64,000 nt of DNA from Alphaproteobacteria bacterium (lineage in GTDB: Bacteria > Pseudomonadota > Alphaproteobacteria > UBA8366), in the NCBI GenBank assembly GCA_028281325.1, contig JANQKC010000010.1, positions 124,001 to 188,000 on the forward strand, read 5' to 3'. Below are positions 44,878 to 53,043 of the stretch, piece after piece. The translations under genes and the position numbers were made by a program. Below the pieces are notes generated by a model. It did no database searches, was not told the DNA's origin, and saw only the letters and a list, made by a program, of their open reading frames with translations. The stretch's first letter is position 1; each line of letters starts with the position of its first letter.

Positions 44878-46791
44878 TCAAGGCTCTTGCGCGGTCCGCG
44901 GGGCGGCGCGCTGTCTGGTCGGGGCCGTTGGGCGCCCTGAAAGCCAGGCCGACAATGCATTCGCCGGGAGCGGCTTCCCGATGTGAAATCCCTGCAGGTG
45001 CAAGTTCGTCTCGCCGCCGAGAAAGGCGACTGCATCCTTGGTCTCGATACCTTCCGCGACGACCGGGACATGCAGCGCATTCGCGAGGCTGATCGTCGCC
45101 AAGACGACGGCCACGTCCTTTCTGCTTCGCTGCATGTTCAGGACGAAGGAGCGATCGATCTTGAGTTTATCGACCGGCAGCATGCGAATGTGGGCAAAGG
45201 AGGAGAACCCGGTCCCGAAATCATCAAGCGCAATGCGGATGCCGAGGGCGGACAATGTCTCGATATTGTCCCGAACATACCCGATGTGGTCGAGCAAAGA
45301 GCCTTCGGTGATTTCGATTTCGAGGCTCCGCGGGTCGAGCCCGGTCTTTAGAAGCGTGCCCTGGACCAGAGTCGCGAAATCCGGATTCCGCAACTCGATC
45401 GGCGAGATATTGATCGCGATCGGGGCGTCGAACCCCATGGTGTCGTTGAGCTGCCGCGCCTGCCGACAGGCTTCTTCGAGCACCCATCCCGTTACCGAGT
45501 TATCGGTAAAGGATTTCTCCAGATAGGGAATGAACTCACTGGCCGCCAGGACACCGTATTTCGGATGGCGCCATCGAAGCAACGCTTCCAGCGCGCTGAC
45601 GGCGCCGTCGGTCGCCGATACCTGGGGCTGATATTCGAGGAACAAGTCGCCGTTCTTTAGAGCCGACGGCAGCCCGGACCGCAACTCCTCCTCCCGCCGG
45701 AGTTTCCGGTCCAATTGCTCATCGAAGATTTGGTAGGTGCCGCGGCCACTCCGCTTCACTTCATAAAGCGCCGTGTCGGCGTTCCGGAACAGCGTTTCGA
45801 ACGTGCTGTCGGCATCGTCCGCAAAGGCGATGCCCAGACTTGCCGATGTCGACATCCGCTGATCGACACTGTCGCGCGATTCGGAGAACGCGTCGATAAT
45901 TCTGTCGGCGATCGCCACGGCGTCCGCCCGGCCGGCAAGGTTGGTAACGAAGACGCCGAATTCATCACCGCCCAACCGGGCGGCGAGATCGCAGTCCCGC
46001 AGCGCGGTCACCAAGCGTCGCGCCGTATCGACAAGCAGGGCGTCGCCGGCCGGATGGCCGAGATTGTCGTTGATTGCCTTGAAACGATCCAGGTCGAGGA
46101 GGATGAGCGCAACACCCGTTCCGTTCGCCGCGGCCTTGGAAAGCTCTTCCTCGATAAATCGCGTAAAAAATGCACGGTTCGGAAGGCGCGTCAGATTATC
46201 GTGCTCCGCCAGGAAACGATACTTGCTCTCGCTCTCCTCGACCCGGGCGAACGCCTGTTGCAGTCGATGTTGCGTGGCGGCGAGGTCCTCGGCAATAGAG
46301 ATATACTCCTCCGTCTGCTCTTCGATCCTTGCCTTCGCGGCCCTCAACTCGGCCGCTTCGGTATGAAGCGCCGACTTCCGTTGCTCCATCGCCAAACCGT
46401 ACCGGATGGACCGTTCCAAAAGCGCGGCCGTTACTTCGGATTTGATAAGGTAGTCGGAGGCGCCCGCGCGGGCGATCGTCCGGTCGACCTGGGGGCTTTC
46501 GATGCCGGTCAGAAAAATAACGACCCCGGACCGATGCGGGCTGGCCAACTCGTTCATCAACTCAAGGCCGGTTTGTCCGCCCAGATGATAGTCGATGATG
46601 TAGACGTCATGGTCCCCGGTATTGACGTAATCGATAGCCGATTCCACGCCTTGCGCCCAATCCAGCTTCAGGTCGCTGCCGAATACTTCATGCAGAAGTC
46701 GACGCGCGTGGCGGAAATCCACCTCGTCGTCTTCAACGACAAGAACACGCGATATGTCCGCCGGCAAAAAAGTCGGTTCATCAAACATCAT
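44878..46791 (-). CDS. REC-GGDEF-EAL bifunctional c-di-GMP protein
   Basis: A protein of about 637 residues. The receiver has Asp67 in VYIIDYHLGGQTG. A helical linker (140-190) leads to a GGDEF domain with intact GGDEF at 274-278 and the RxxD inhibitory site RDCD at 265-268. The EAL domain has EALLRWRHP (402-410), NISPIELRNPDF, and DDFGTGFSSFAH, so both synthesis and hydrolysis of c-di-GMP are possible. The start is uncertain: ATGs at 46791 and 46788 lack a good ribosome site, and a TTG at 46851 would add 20 residues of poor composition. The receiver is a paralogue of that at 42882. Confidence 0.9.
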   Translation of the reverse strand: MMFDEPTFLPADISRVLVVEDDEVDFRHARRLLHEVFGSDLKLDWAQGVESAIDYVNTGDHDVYIIDYHLGGQTGLELMNELASPHRSGVVIFLTGIESPQVDRTIARAGASDYLIKSEVTAALLERSIRYGLAMEQRKSALHTEAAELRAAKARIEEQTEEYISIAEDLAATQHRLQQAFARVEESESKYRFLAEHDNLTRLPNRAFFTRFIEEELSKAAANGTGVALILLDLDRFKAINDNLGHPAGDALLVDTARRLVTALRDCDLAARLGGDEFGVFVTNLAGRADAVAIADRIIDAFSESRDSVDQRMSTSASLGIAFADDADSTFETLFRNADTALYEVKRSGRGTYQIFDEQLDRKLRREEELRSGLPSALKNGDLFLEYQPQVSATDGAVSALEALLRWRHPKYGVLAASEFIPYLEKSFTDNSVTGWVLEEACRQARQLNDTMGFDAPIAINISPIELRNPDFATLVQGTLLKTGLDPRSLEIEITEGSLLDHIGYVRDNIETLSALGIRIALDDFGTGFSSFAHIRMLPVDKLKIDRSFVLNMQRSRKDVAVVLATISLANALHVPVVAEGIETKDAVAFLGGETNLHLQGFHIGKPLPANALSAWLSGRPTAPTRQRAAPRTAQEP

Positions 46792-47325
46792 GGCGCGGGA
46801 CGACTTTTTAACGTTTAATTTTAATATATTTCTACAACCTAAAAACCTCAAATGAACAAATAATTAATATTTAAAGTTGCTATAATGTATATATTTTCTA
46901 TTTTTTAGGCTATTGCATTTTGATCTTGTCCGGACGACTCGACACTCGGCGATTTTGGGCCGCTGTCTGCGAAGGCCGCGAGCCGATAGCGCATGTCCGT
47001 CGGGCGTTTCCGGCGCAAGCCCTCTCAGCGCCGCTCTTGTTTCTCGGAACCCAACATCCCGGTACCCGGACGGTATTGCCGCACCGCCCACATGAGCGCT
47101 TCATTGAACGCGGCCTTGCCTTGGGGGCAGGCTATCCGGCTCACGGCAACAGCGTTTGTTTCACGAGCCCGTCGCTGTGACCGGCTTGAGCGACGCATAC
47201 CGAGGCGTCGGGTTCCCGACTCTGGGCCGAAGCCCGATTGCCGGGGAGTCGTATCCGTGGCTAAAGACTTTTATAGATTGAATTAACACATGATTATACA
47301 CATAATGGTAGATTAACGCCATGGG
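46792..47325. other. Intergenic region between divergent signalling genes
   Basis: About 530 bases. 46800-46910 and 47270-47320 are AT-rich and probably hold the two promoters. The GC-rich middle (46920-47250) has short open frames on both strands without ribosome sites or known families; none is supportable as a gene. Confidence 0.45.
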
Positions 47326-49275
47326 GTGGCTACCGTGAGTTTGTCGACCTTGCGTCCGGGAACCAAAGTCGTGTCCCGGTTGCGGTTCACGTTCCTGTTC
47401 ATCGTCGCGATGGTCACGATTGCCGTGACGATAGGGTCCCTGCAACTCGGCTCTCTATGGAATTCGCAACAAAGGCTGCTGGCGCAATCGGTCCCGTCGC
47501 TGCTGCAGACGGAAGAGTTGGCGCGGGAGCTGACGGCCTTGCTGGCGGTTACCTCTGAACTCAACGAACAGCAAACGCAAGACGGTCTCGTGCGTCTTCA
47601 GGCGGCGATAGATACCCGGCATGTGGCAATACGGGACGTAATTGCATCCCTCCCGGCGGCCGGGTCGACCGCGCCAATCCAAGAAGAGTTCGCGGATGTG
47701 CAACGTCGTCTCGAGCGGTCGGTTAACACGTTGATATCTCTCCGCGGCGATATCCTGCGCGTCCGGTCGGCGCTGCGGACAAGCGCGAGCGACATAGAAA
47801 CCGCCGGCTTGGACTTCGCCGGCATCATCGAGCCGCTCTTAACCGATGCGGCGGGTACCCTTGAGCGCAGCCTTGCATCGTCCGACGCCGCGGACACTCA
47901 ATCCGGTATCGGTCCAACTCGCCAGAAGGACGTTTCCGCTCTCATCGCGCTGACGGAACTTGTCTTTCAGGTCAGCCTCGCGATCAACGCCGCGGAGCAG
48001 CTTTCGCTGTCGGTCGAGCCGTCTCAAGCACCGTCGACGGTGACGCGGTTACAGCTCGAATTGCAGACAATTGGCCAGCTCCTTCCAAAGCTGAAGGACA
48101 ACGCCGATCGCCAAGCGCTTGCACGCAAAGTCGAGGCGTTGCGGGCGCTCATTTTCGGTCCCGGCGGCGTAAATCGGAATCTTCAGGAGTTGGCAAAAGT
48201 GAGCGCCCGCTTCCAATCCGAGAAGGCGACGCAACTCGACCTCACGCGAACGATTTCGGATATATCAAACAGGTTCGTCACGCTCGCGAAGCAGGACATC
48301 GACGAAACAGCCTTGTCGTTGGACAAGTCGCTTTTAACGACCTTAGCCGTCTTGACGGCAACCTTGATCGTCACCGTCTTGGTGATCGCGGGGGTCAGTT
48401 TCTTCGTCGTCGAAAGACAGATCAATCGTCGAATGGCCAGGTTGACCGCCGCCGTTCGCCGGATCGCAAGCGGCAATACCGAGCACGACGTGTCGGTCGC
48501 GGGGCCGGATGAACTGGGCGAAATGGCGAAGGCCCTGGAAGTCTTCAAGGAGAACGCGCGCGAACTACGGCGCTCCAACGAAGAACTGCAAAAATTCGCC
48601 TATGTCGCGTCCCACGACCTGCGATCCCCGTTGCAGGCGATCAAGAATCTCGCGGAATGGACGCTGGAAGACGCCGGCGACTCGCTGCCGCCGGAAGGTC
48701 GCTCCAACCTGCAACTGATGCTGCAGCGCGTGGACAGGTTGTCGAGCTTGTTGTTCGACCTGCTCGAATACGCCCAAGCGGGACAAGCGGAATCGAGCGT
48801 TGCCGAAATCGATGTGAAGGAGACGGTCCTCGATCTTGCCGAGCTGGTCGATCCGTCGGGACGGTATCGGCTGGAATTCTCCGGCAACGTCCGAACCATC
48901 GAGACCTATACGACGCCGTTGCGGCAGATTCTCCTGAACCTGATCAACAATGCGGCGAAACATCATGACGAGGATCACGGGCAGATCGTGATCGACGTTC
49001 GGAAGACCGGACGCCGCATACGGTTCGCCGTCACCGATGATGGGCCGGGCATCAACCCGGCCTATCATGACCGCGTGTTCGGACTGTTCGAAACGCTCAA
49101 ATCGCGGGATGAGGTGGAGGGAAGCGGCCTCGGCCTCGCCATCATTCGCAAACTCGTCGAACATCACGGCGGCACGATCAGCATTGCGTCGAACCCGCAA
49201 CGGGCCAGGGGCGCCACCTTTGCTTTTGATTTCCCCGATTTGCGGGAACAGGCGCAGGCGAGGTCCGCGGCCTAA
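47326..49275 (+). CDS. Membrane sensor histidine kinase with HAMP (TorS-like sensor)
   Basis: A protein of 649 residues. Helices at about 21-43 and 338-362 enclose a long all-helical periplasmic region, as in TorS-type sensors. A HAMP domain (362-415, RRIASGNTEHDVSVAGPDEL) leads to HisKA with His430 (VASHDLRSPLQAIKNLAEW) and an ATPase (GSGLGLAIIRKLVEHHGG). The kinase core closely parallels the CHASE kinase at 40919. The start is uncertain: GTG 47326 or GTG 47335, the latter with GGGG eight bases upstream; ATG 47321 is in another frame. The receiver at 49506 follows. Confidence 0.9.
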   Translation: MATVSLSTLRPGTKVVSRLRFTFLFIVAMVTIAVTIGSLQLGSLWNSQQRLLAQSVPSLLQTEELARELTALLAVTSELNEQQTQDGLVRLQAAIDTRHVAIRDVIASLPAAGSTAPIQEEFADVQRRLERSVNTLISLRGDILRVRSALRTSASDIETAGLDFAGIIEPLLTDAAGTLERSLASSDAADTQSGIGPTRQKDVSALIALTELVFQVSLAINAAEQLSLSVEPSQAPSTVTRLQLELQTIGQLLPKLKDNADRQALARKVEALRALIFGPGGVNRNLQELAKVSARFQSEKATQLDLTRTISDISNRFVTLAKQDIDETALSLDKSLLTTLAVLTATLIVTVLVIAGVSFFVVERQINRRMARLTAAVRRIASGNTEHDVSVAGPDELGEMAKALEVFKENARELRRSNEELQKFAYVASHDLRSPLQAIKNLAEWTLEDAGDSLPPEGRSNLQLMLQRVDRLSSLLFDLLEYAQAGQAESSVAEIDVKETVLDLAELVDPSGRYRLEFSGNVRTIETYTTPLRQILLNLINNAAKHHDEDHGQIVIDVRKTGRRIRFAVTDDGPGINPAYHDRVFGLFETLKSRDEVEGSGLGLAIIRKLVEHHGGTISIASNPQRARGATFAFDFPDLREQAQARSAA

Positions 49276-49505
49276 CGGTGGCGCGGCATCGTGCCATTGG
49301 ATAATTGGATAAACGGAAGGCAAACGCGCCGGTACCGGTCATCGAAAGACGGCAACCGTTTGTCGGCAAGGACCAAACAAAGTTGCAATAATAGAAAAAT
49401 TTCTCCTATAAATTGATATATGAATGATTAATAATATTCACAATAGTGGCCCATGGCACACCACCCCGATCGGGACACATGGCGCCGCCGAGGCAAGGGG
49501 GTCAA

Positions 49506-49940
49506 ATGACAACTCAATTCGAAGAGGTGCGATTCCTGATCGTCGATGACGACGAGGTGAGCGTGATGTCCATCAAACGGGCCATCAGACACCAGAGGCT
49601 GGTGAACCCGCAAGTCGTTGCACGGGACGGACAGGAGGCGTTGGAGATACTGCGCGGCGACGCGGGCCAGGACAAGATACTGCCGCCCTATATCATCATC
49701 CTCGATCTCAACATGCCGCGCATGAATGGTATCGAGTTCCTCGAAGTGGTGCGGGACGACCCAACATTGCATCGCGCCGTCATCTTCGTGTTGACCACTT
49801 CCGAAGCGCCGGACGACATTGCCTCGGCCTACGACAAGAACATCGCCGGGTACATCGTGAAGGAATCCCCGACGAAGACCTTTGCGGACGCGCTCAGCAT
49901 GATTGAGAGCTATTCGAAACTGGTCGTGTTGCCGAGTTAG
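49506..49940 (+). CDS. Rcp1-like single-domain response regulator
   Basis: A protein of 144 residues from ATG 49506 with AAGGGGG upstream. Receiver motifs: FLIVDDDEVSVMSIKR, phospho-acceptor Asp67 in IIILDLNMPRMNGIEF, Thr in FVLTTSEAPDDIASAY, Lys in IAGYIVKES. It has the same length pattern and phrases as the receiver at 40454, so the kinase-receiver pair 47326-49940 and the pair 40454-42778 are duplicates of one module. No effector domain. Confidence 0.9.
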   Translation: MTTQFEEVRFLIVDDDEVSVMSIKRAIRHQRLVNPQVVARDGQEALEILRGDAGQDKILPPYIIILDLNMPRMNGIEFLEVVRDDPTLHRAVIFVLTTSEAPDDIASAYDKNIAGYIVKESPTKTFADALSMIESYSKLVVLPS

Positions 49941-50095
49941 GCGGCAGCCGAGGGGCGCTCCGTATCGTTCGGTCCCTCTTCGAATTCCCGGGCAATCGCG
50001 AAAAATCGAACATTCTCCCGACGAGATCCTTTTCCTTTTGAGAAAACGCCATACCTCTTCGACTGACCGGTATCGACACAGGGAGGCGAAAGGTC

Positions 50096-50206
50096 ATGAG
50101 CAAACGAATCTCCGATGCGGGCGCGCCGGGACGAAACCGGCGGAGCCCGATACGGCCTTCCGATAGGCAGCGAAGATTGCGGGCAAACATCCCCGTTTCC
50201 TTCTGA
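50096..50206 (+). CDS. Possible small basic protein (36 aa)
   Basis: An ATG at 50096 has GGGAGG about ten bases upstream, and a short frame of 36 codons follows (MSKRISDAGAPGRNRRSP and on), Arg-rich with no known family. It is located in the 446-base space between a response regulator and sodB, upstream of the sodB promoter. The ribosome site is the only positive evidence. Confidence 0.3.
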   Translation: MSKRISDAGAPGRNRRSPIRPSDRQRRLRANIPVSF

Positions 50207-50387
50207 TTTACAAGTGAGTCCCGCTACAGCGCTATGAACGGCCCGCCGTTGTCAGCGGGCGCCGCGAACAACGCATTGCCTTCCCGAAGAAAATCCGAAC
50301 CGTTCACCCTATACCCACCACATCGGTCGGCGGATCAACGTAAATGGCCGGCCGATCTCACTTCCCTTGGATGAAAGGAAACAAAAA

Positions 50388-50993
50388 ATGCCCGTCCAGT
50401 TGATGGCTCTCCCGTTCGATAAACAAAGCCTTGCCCCGCATATGTCGGAAGAGACCATTTCCTATCACTACGGAAAACATCACAGCGGATATGTCGACAA
50501 GCTCAACCCATTGATCGCCGATACGGCGTTGGCGGACGCATCCCTGGAGGACATCATCGTTCAGAGCAAGGACGACCCGGCCGCCGCAGCGGTCTTCAAC
50601 AACGCCGCCCAGGTCTGGAACCACGATTTCTTTTGGCATTCCCTATCGCCTAACGGCGGCGCCTTGGCCGATGGTCCGCTCAAGGATCGCATCGACGCCG
50701 ATTTCGGCAGCCTCGCCGGCTTCAAGGATACGTTCATGGCCACGGCGACGGGCCAGTTCGGCAGCGGTTGGGCATGGCTGGTCGTCGACGGCGACACGTT
50801 GTCGGTGATCTCTACGCCGAACGCCGTCCCGCCCTTCGTGAACGGTCTCACCCCGTTGATGACCTGCGACGTGTGGGAGCACGCCTACTACCTGGATCAT
50901 CGCAACGACCGGGCCGCGTTCGTGCAGACATTCTTGGACAATCTGGTGAATTGGGAGTTCGCGGCGCAGCGCCTTGAAGAGGCGGCGGGATAG
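50388..50993 (+). CDS. sodB: Superoxide dismutase, Fe-type
   Basis: A protein of 201 residues of the Fe/Mn SOD family. It shows the metal ligands: HHSGYVDKLN (His in the N-terminal helix), NNAAQVWNHDFFWHSLSP (second His), and DVWEHAYYLDHRN (Asp and His). Gly-Gly-x-x near the second His and the NHDFFW phrase fit the Fe form. Start ATG 50388 has AAAGGA eight bases upstream; the frame reaches 50367 only as a non-family extension. It detoxifies superoxide in the cytoplasm. A strong hairpin follows about 50 bases after the stop. Confidence 0.96.
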   Translation: MPVQLMALPFDKQSLAPHMSEETISYHYGKHHSGYVDKLNPLIADTALADASLEDIIVQSKDDPAAAAVFNNAAQVWNHDFFWHSLSPNGGALADGPLKDRIDADFGSLAGFKDTFMATATGQFGSGWAWLVVDGDTLSVISTPNAVPPFVNGLTPLMTCDVWEHAYYLDHRNDRAAFVQTFLDNLVNWEFAAQRLEEAAG

Positions 50994-51028
50994 GACGCCC
51001 GCCCGACGACTCACGTGCCGGAAAGCGC

Positions 51029-51379
51029 GTGTCATCCTCGTTCGCGCCGCCGGGGCCGGCCCGGCGGCGCGATACGGGCCTTACACCGACAGCGTTCGAG
51101 CGATACCGCCGCGCCATCCGGAACATCGAAAATACCCAGCAGCGTTTTCCATTCGCAGTGATAGACTCGCCGTTCGTCGAAGACTTCGACCGCGGCTCAG
51201 ACAGGATGATCGTCGTGACCAAACCGACCACGGTCCGCATCCAGGGCGATACCGCCGAAAGCCCGACCGGCCGCGCCGACGGCGCGTCGGGATTCGGAGC
51301 GCGCGGGCTCGACATCGTTGGGCGGCGGCCTCCTTATGGCACGACGCCAGTTCATACAAATCGGTGCGCCGCGACATGA
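51029..51379 (+). CDS. Unknown protein coupled to the FNT channel gene
   Basis: A 116-codon frame from GTG 51029 ends in a TGA (51377-51379) that overlaps the ATG of the next gene as ATGA, a sign of translational coupling. Codons from about 51085 on have strong G/C third positions and protein-like composition (FERYRRAIRNIENTQQRFPF, VVTKPTTVRIQGDTAE). The start is uncertain: GTG 51029 has only GGAAAG upstream and its first codons span a strong hairpin. No family recognised. Alternative: a fragment or the leader of the FNT gene. Confidence 0.45.
   Translation: MSSSFAPPGPARRRDTGLTPTAFERYRRAIRNIENTQQRFPFAVIDSPFVEDFDRGSDRMIVVTKPTTVRIQGDTAESPTGRADGASGFGARGLDIVGRRPPYGTTPVHTNRCAAT
51042..51072. terminator. 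Perfect 13-bp GC hairpin downstream of sodB
   Basis: TCGCGCCGCCGGG (51042-51054) and CCCGGCGGCGCGA (51060-51072) pair perfectly around a 5-base loop, about 50 bases after the sodB stop. No T run follows, so it is a stem that may stabilise the sodB mRNA end or aid Rho termination rather than a textbook intrinsic terminator. It falls within the 5' part of the unknown 51029 ORF. Confidence 0.55.
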
Positions 51380-52197
51380 AAAAATCACCCAATCCCCGCG
51401 ACCTGACCAACGGCGACGCCGACGATATCGAGGAACGCCTGCGTCTTCGGGCGCCGATCGTCTACCATATCATCAAGCGGGAAGGCGAAGAGGAGTTGGC
51501 GCGGCCGACATCCTCGTTGTGGTGGTCGGGCATCGCCGCCGGCCTTTGCATCTCCATGTCCGTCGTCGCCGAAGGATTGCTGCACCAACATCTGCCGGAC
51601 GCGCCTTGGCGGCCGCTGGTGGAGAACCTTGGGTATACCGTGGGCTTCCTGATCGTCGTTCTGGGACGGTTGCAACTGTTTACGGAGAATACGATCACCG
51701 CGGTCCTGCCCTTGATGACCGACCGCTCCCGCCACAACCTCTACCTGCTCATCCGCTTATGGACCGTGGTCTTCATCGCCAACATGGTGGGAACGTTCGT
51801 GTTCGCCGCCGCCGCGCACTATGGCGGAATCTTTTCGCCGGAACAGGTCGAGTCCTTCCGCGAGATTTCCCGGCACTTCATGATGAAGGACGCCAGTGAA
51901 ATGGCGCTGCACGGCATTCCCGCCGGATTCTTGATCGCGGCAATGGTGTGGATGATCCCCAGCGCGGGACACGCGAAGTTCTGGGTCGTCGTCGGGATGA
52001 CCTATTTGATCGCGCTGGGCGACCTCAGTCACATCGTCGCCGGCTCCACGGAGGCGTTTCTGTTGCTGCTGAACGGCGAGATCGGCCTGTGGACCACGAT
52101 CGGCACCTTCATGATCCCCACGTATTTCGGAAACGTGCTCGGCGGCACGGTGCTTTTCGCCTTGCTGGCCTATGTCCAAGTGAAGGAAGAGTTATAG
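51376..52197 (+). CDS. Formate/nitrite transporter (FNT) family channel
   Basis: A protein of 273 residues with six membrane helices. FNT features: a soluble N-terminus (RLRLRAPIVYHIIKREGEEE), helix 1 (SGIAAGLCISMSVVAEGLL), VLGRLQLFTENTITAVLPLM, the re-entrant LGDLSHIVAGSTEAFLLLLNG, and ending FGNVLGGTVLFALLAYVQ. The subgroup with 'GRLQLFTENTI' is usually annotated as FNT of unknown substrate (formate, nitrite, acetate or hydrosulfide). Start ATG 51376 overlaps the TGA of the upstream frame. A GC hairpin at 52212-52242 follows. Confidence 0.88.
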   Translation: MKKSPNPRDLTNGDADDIEERLRLRAPIVYHIIKREGEEELARPTSSLWWSGIAAGLCISMSVVAEGLLHQHLPDAPWRPLVENLGYTVGFLIVVLGRLQLFTENTITAVLPLMTDRSRHNLYLLIRLWTVVFIANMVGTFVFAAAAHYGGIFSPEQVESFREISRHFMMKDASEMALHGIPAGFLIAAMVWMIPSAGHAKFWVVVGMTYLIALGDLSHIVAGSTEAFLLLLNGEIGLWTTIGTFMIPTYFGNVLGGTVLFALLAYVQVKEEL

Positions 52198-52211
52198 CTG
52201 TTTCGGCGCAC

Positions 52212-52242
52212 CGCCGGGCGACGCCAACAGGCAGGCCCGGCG
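52212..52242 (+). terminator. Hairpin after the FNT gene
   Basis: CGCCGGGC (52212-52219) and GCCCGGCG (52235-52242) form a perfect 8-bp stem with a 15-base loop 15 bases after the stop. No T run follows; it is a candidate terminator only. Confidence 0.35.
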
Positions 52243-52293
52243 CGACAACAGACATCTCCGCGTCCGGGCCGAGTGTGTGCGGCCGACTTTCCG

Positions 52294-52395
52294 TTACCCT
52301 TCGATCCTCGAAAAGATAACGTCCACCAAATCCTCCACCGGCTTCGAACCGTCGAGATGGACTTCAGCGTCATCGGGCCGCTCGTAAGGGGCCAA
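52294..52395 (-). pseudogene. C-terminal fragment of an APS-kinase-like gene
   Basis: Reading the minus strand to the TAA at 52294-52296 gives 33 residues, LAPYERPDDAEVHLDGS then KPVEDLVDVIFSRIEG. This resembles the end of adenylylsulfate kinase (CysC), where a SPYE.P..PE.hl phrase is followed by an acidic helix and the chain end. The frame opens directly after a TGA and no upstream part of the gene is present. It adjoins fragments of other genes, so it is most likely a relic. Confidence 0.45.
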
Positions 52396-52404
52396 TCAAC
52401 TATA

Positions 52405-52578
52405 CCGGCGGCGATCGTGACCGTCGAGGAGCATAGAACGCAAGGTCGGGTCGAGTCCGCGGTGGCGGATACGCTGGTGGATTTCGGTATTTCCTGCCTG
52501 ACGGCCCGTGTCGGGGCCGAGCGTGGCGACGGCGGCGATGAAGTCGCCTATGTCCTGGCGTCCATGCGTCATAGCTGA
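52405..52578 (+). pseudogene. C-terminal fragment of a transketolase gene
   Basis: A plus-strand frame ending at the TGA at 52576-52578 reads AIVTVEEHRTQGRVESAVAD and on. The phrase IVTVEEH...GxxxSAVAxxL is the transketolase C-terminal domain motif (normally IVTVEEH..xGGLGSAVA). The usual GG is lost as GR and the tail is cut short. There is no upstream transketolase sequence. It lies back to back with the APS-kinase-like relic and runs into IS630-type sequence, consistent with an old insertion or rearrangement. Confidence 0.5.
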
Positions 52579-52700
52579 GCTCTGAGTTTGGAGAAGGCGT
52601 GTTCGATGGAATTTGGGTCGGGACCGTAAGGCGGCGGAAAACGAACCAAGAGTAGAATTCGCAGCGAATTGTATCGACGCTGAGATTGTCAGGTTGGTAC
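52569..52700 (-). mobile_element. Remnant of an IS630-family transposase (C-terminus)
   Basis: On the minus strand, FPPPYGPDPNSIEHAFSKL followed by RAQL and a TGA (52569-52571) matches the ending of IS630 transposases (LPPYSPDLNPIEHAFSKLK). About 50 bases further in, in another frame, PDNLSVDTIR resembles the preceding DNLxxHK motif with the second catalytic Asp, so the copy is frameshifted. The N-terminal part and terminal repeats are not recognisable. A dead element. Confidence 0.65.
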
Positions 52701-53043
52701 AACGGTGCAGCGTAAGATTTATACAGTTCAGATCTCACGCGCTTGCCAGAACCGAAGCACTTCGGGCTGTTCATGAAGGAAGTGATGCGGTGTACCAACA
52801 GGCGTTCTATGCCGGGACGGTAAATCCCGGTCAAATCACAAGAACCAGGGTTGCTGCGGGTGATGACCGAGTATGTGATCCCGCTCCCCCATCGATGAAC
52901 AGCCAATAACAGCTTGAGGGCGACTTTGTCTTATCCGGAAACGTCAATCGATCGCGTTTCCCTGAAGACCCAAACGCCCCAGAATCGGGAACCGCTCAAC
53001 GTCGCTGCGCATGAACCCACCCATATCCGAAAAGGAGCTATCA
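52701..53043. other. Unassigned region between IS remnant and phage-like gene
   Basis: About 340 bases with no supportable gene; composition is less GC-rich than the backbone. It ends in a good ribosome site (AAAGGAG at 53031-53037) for the next gene. Open frames here on both strands show no family similarity and may be further decayed sequence. Confidence 0.4.

Noticed and set aside
47321..47325. ATG 47321 as start of the HAMP kinase
   Set aside because: It is out of frame with the kinase; the in-frame choices are GTG 47326 or 47335.
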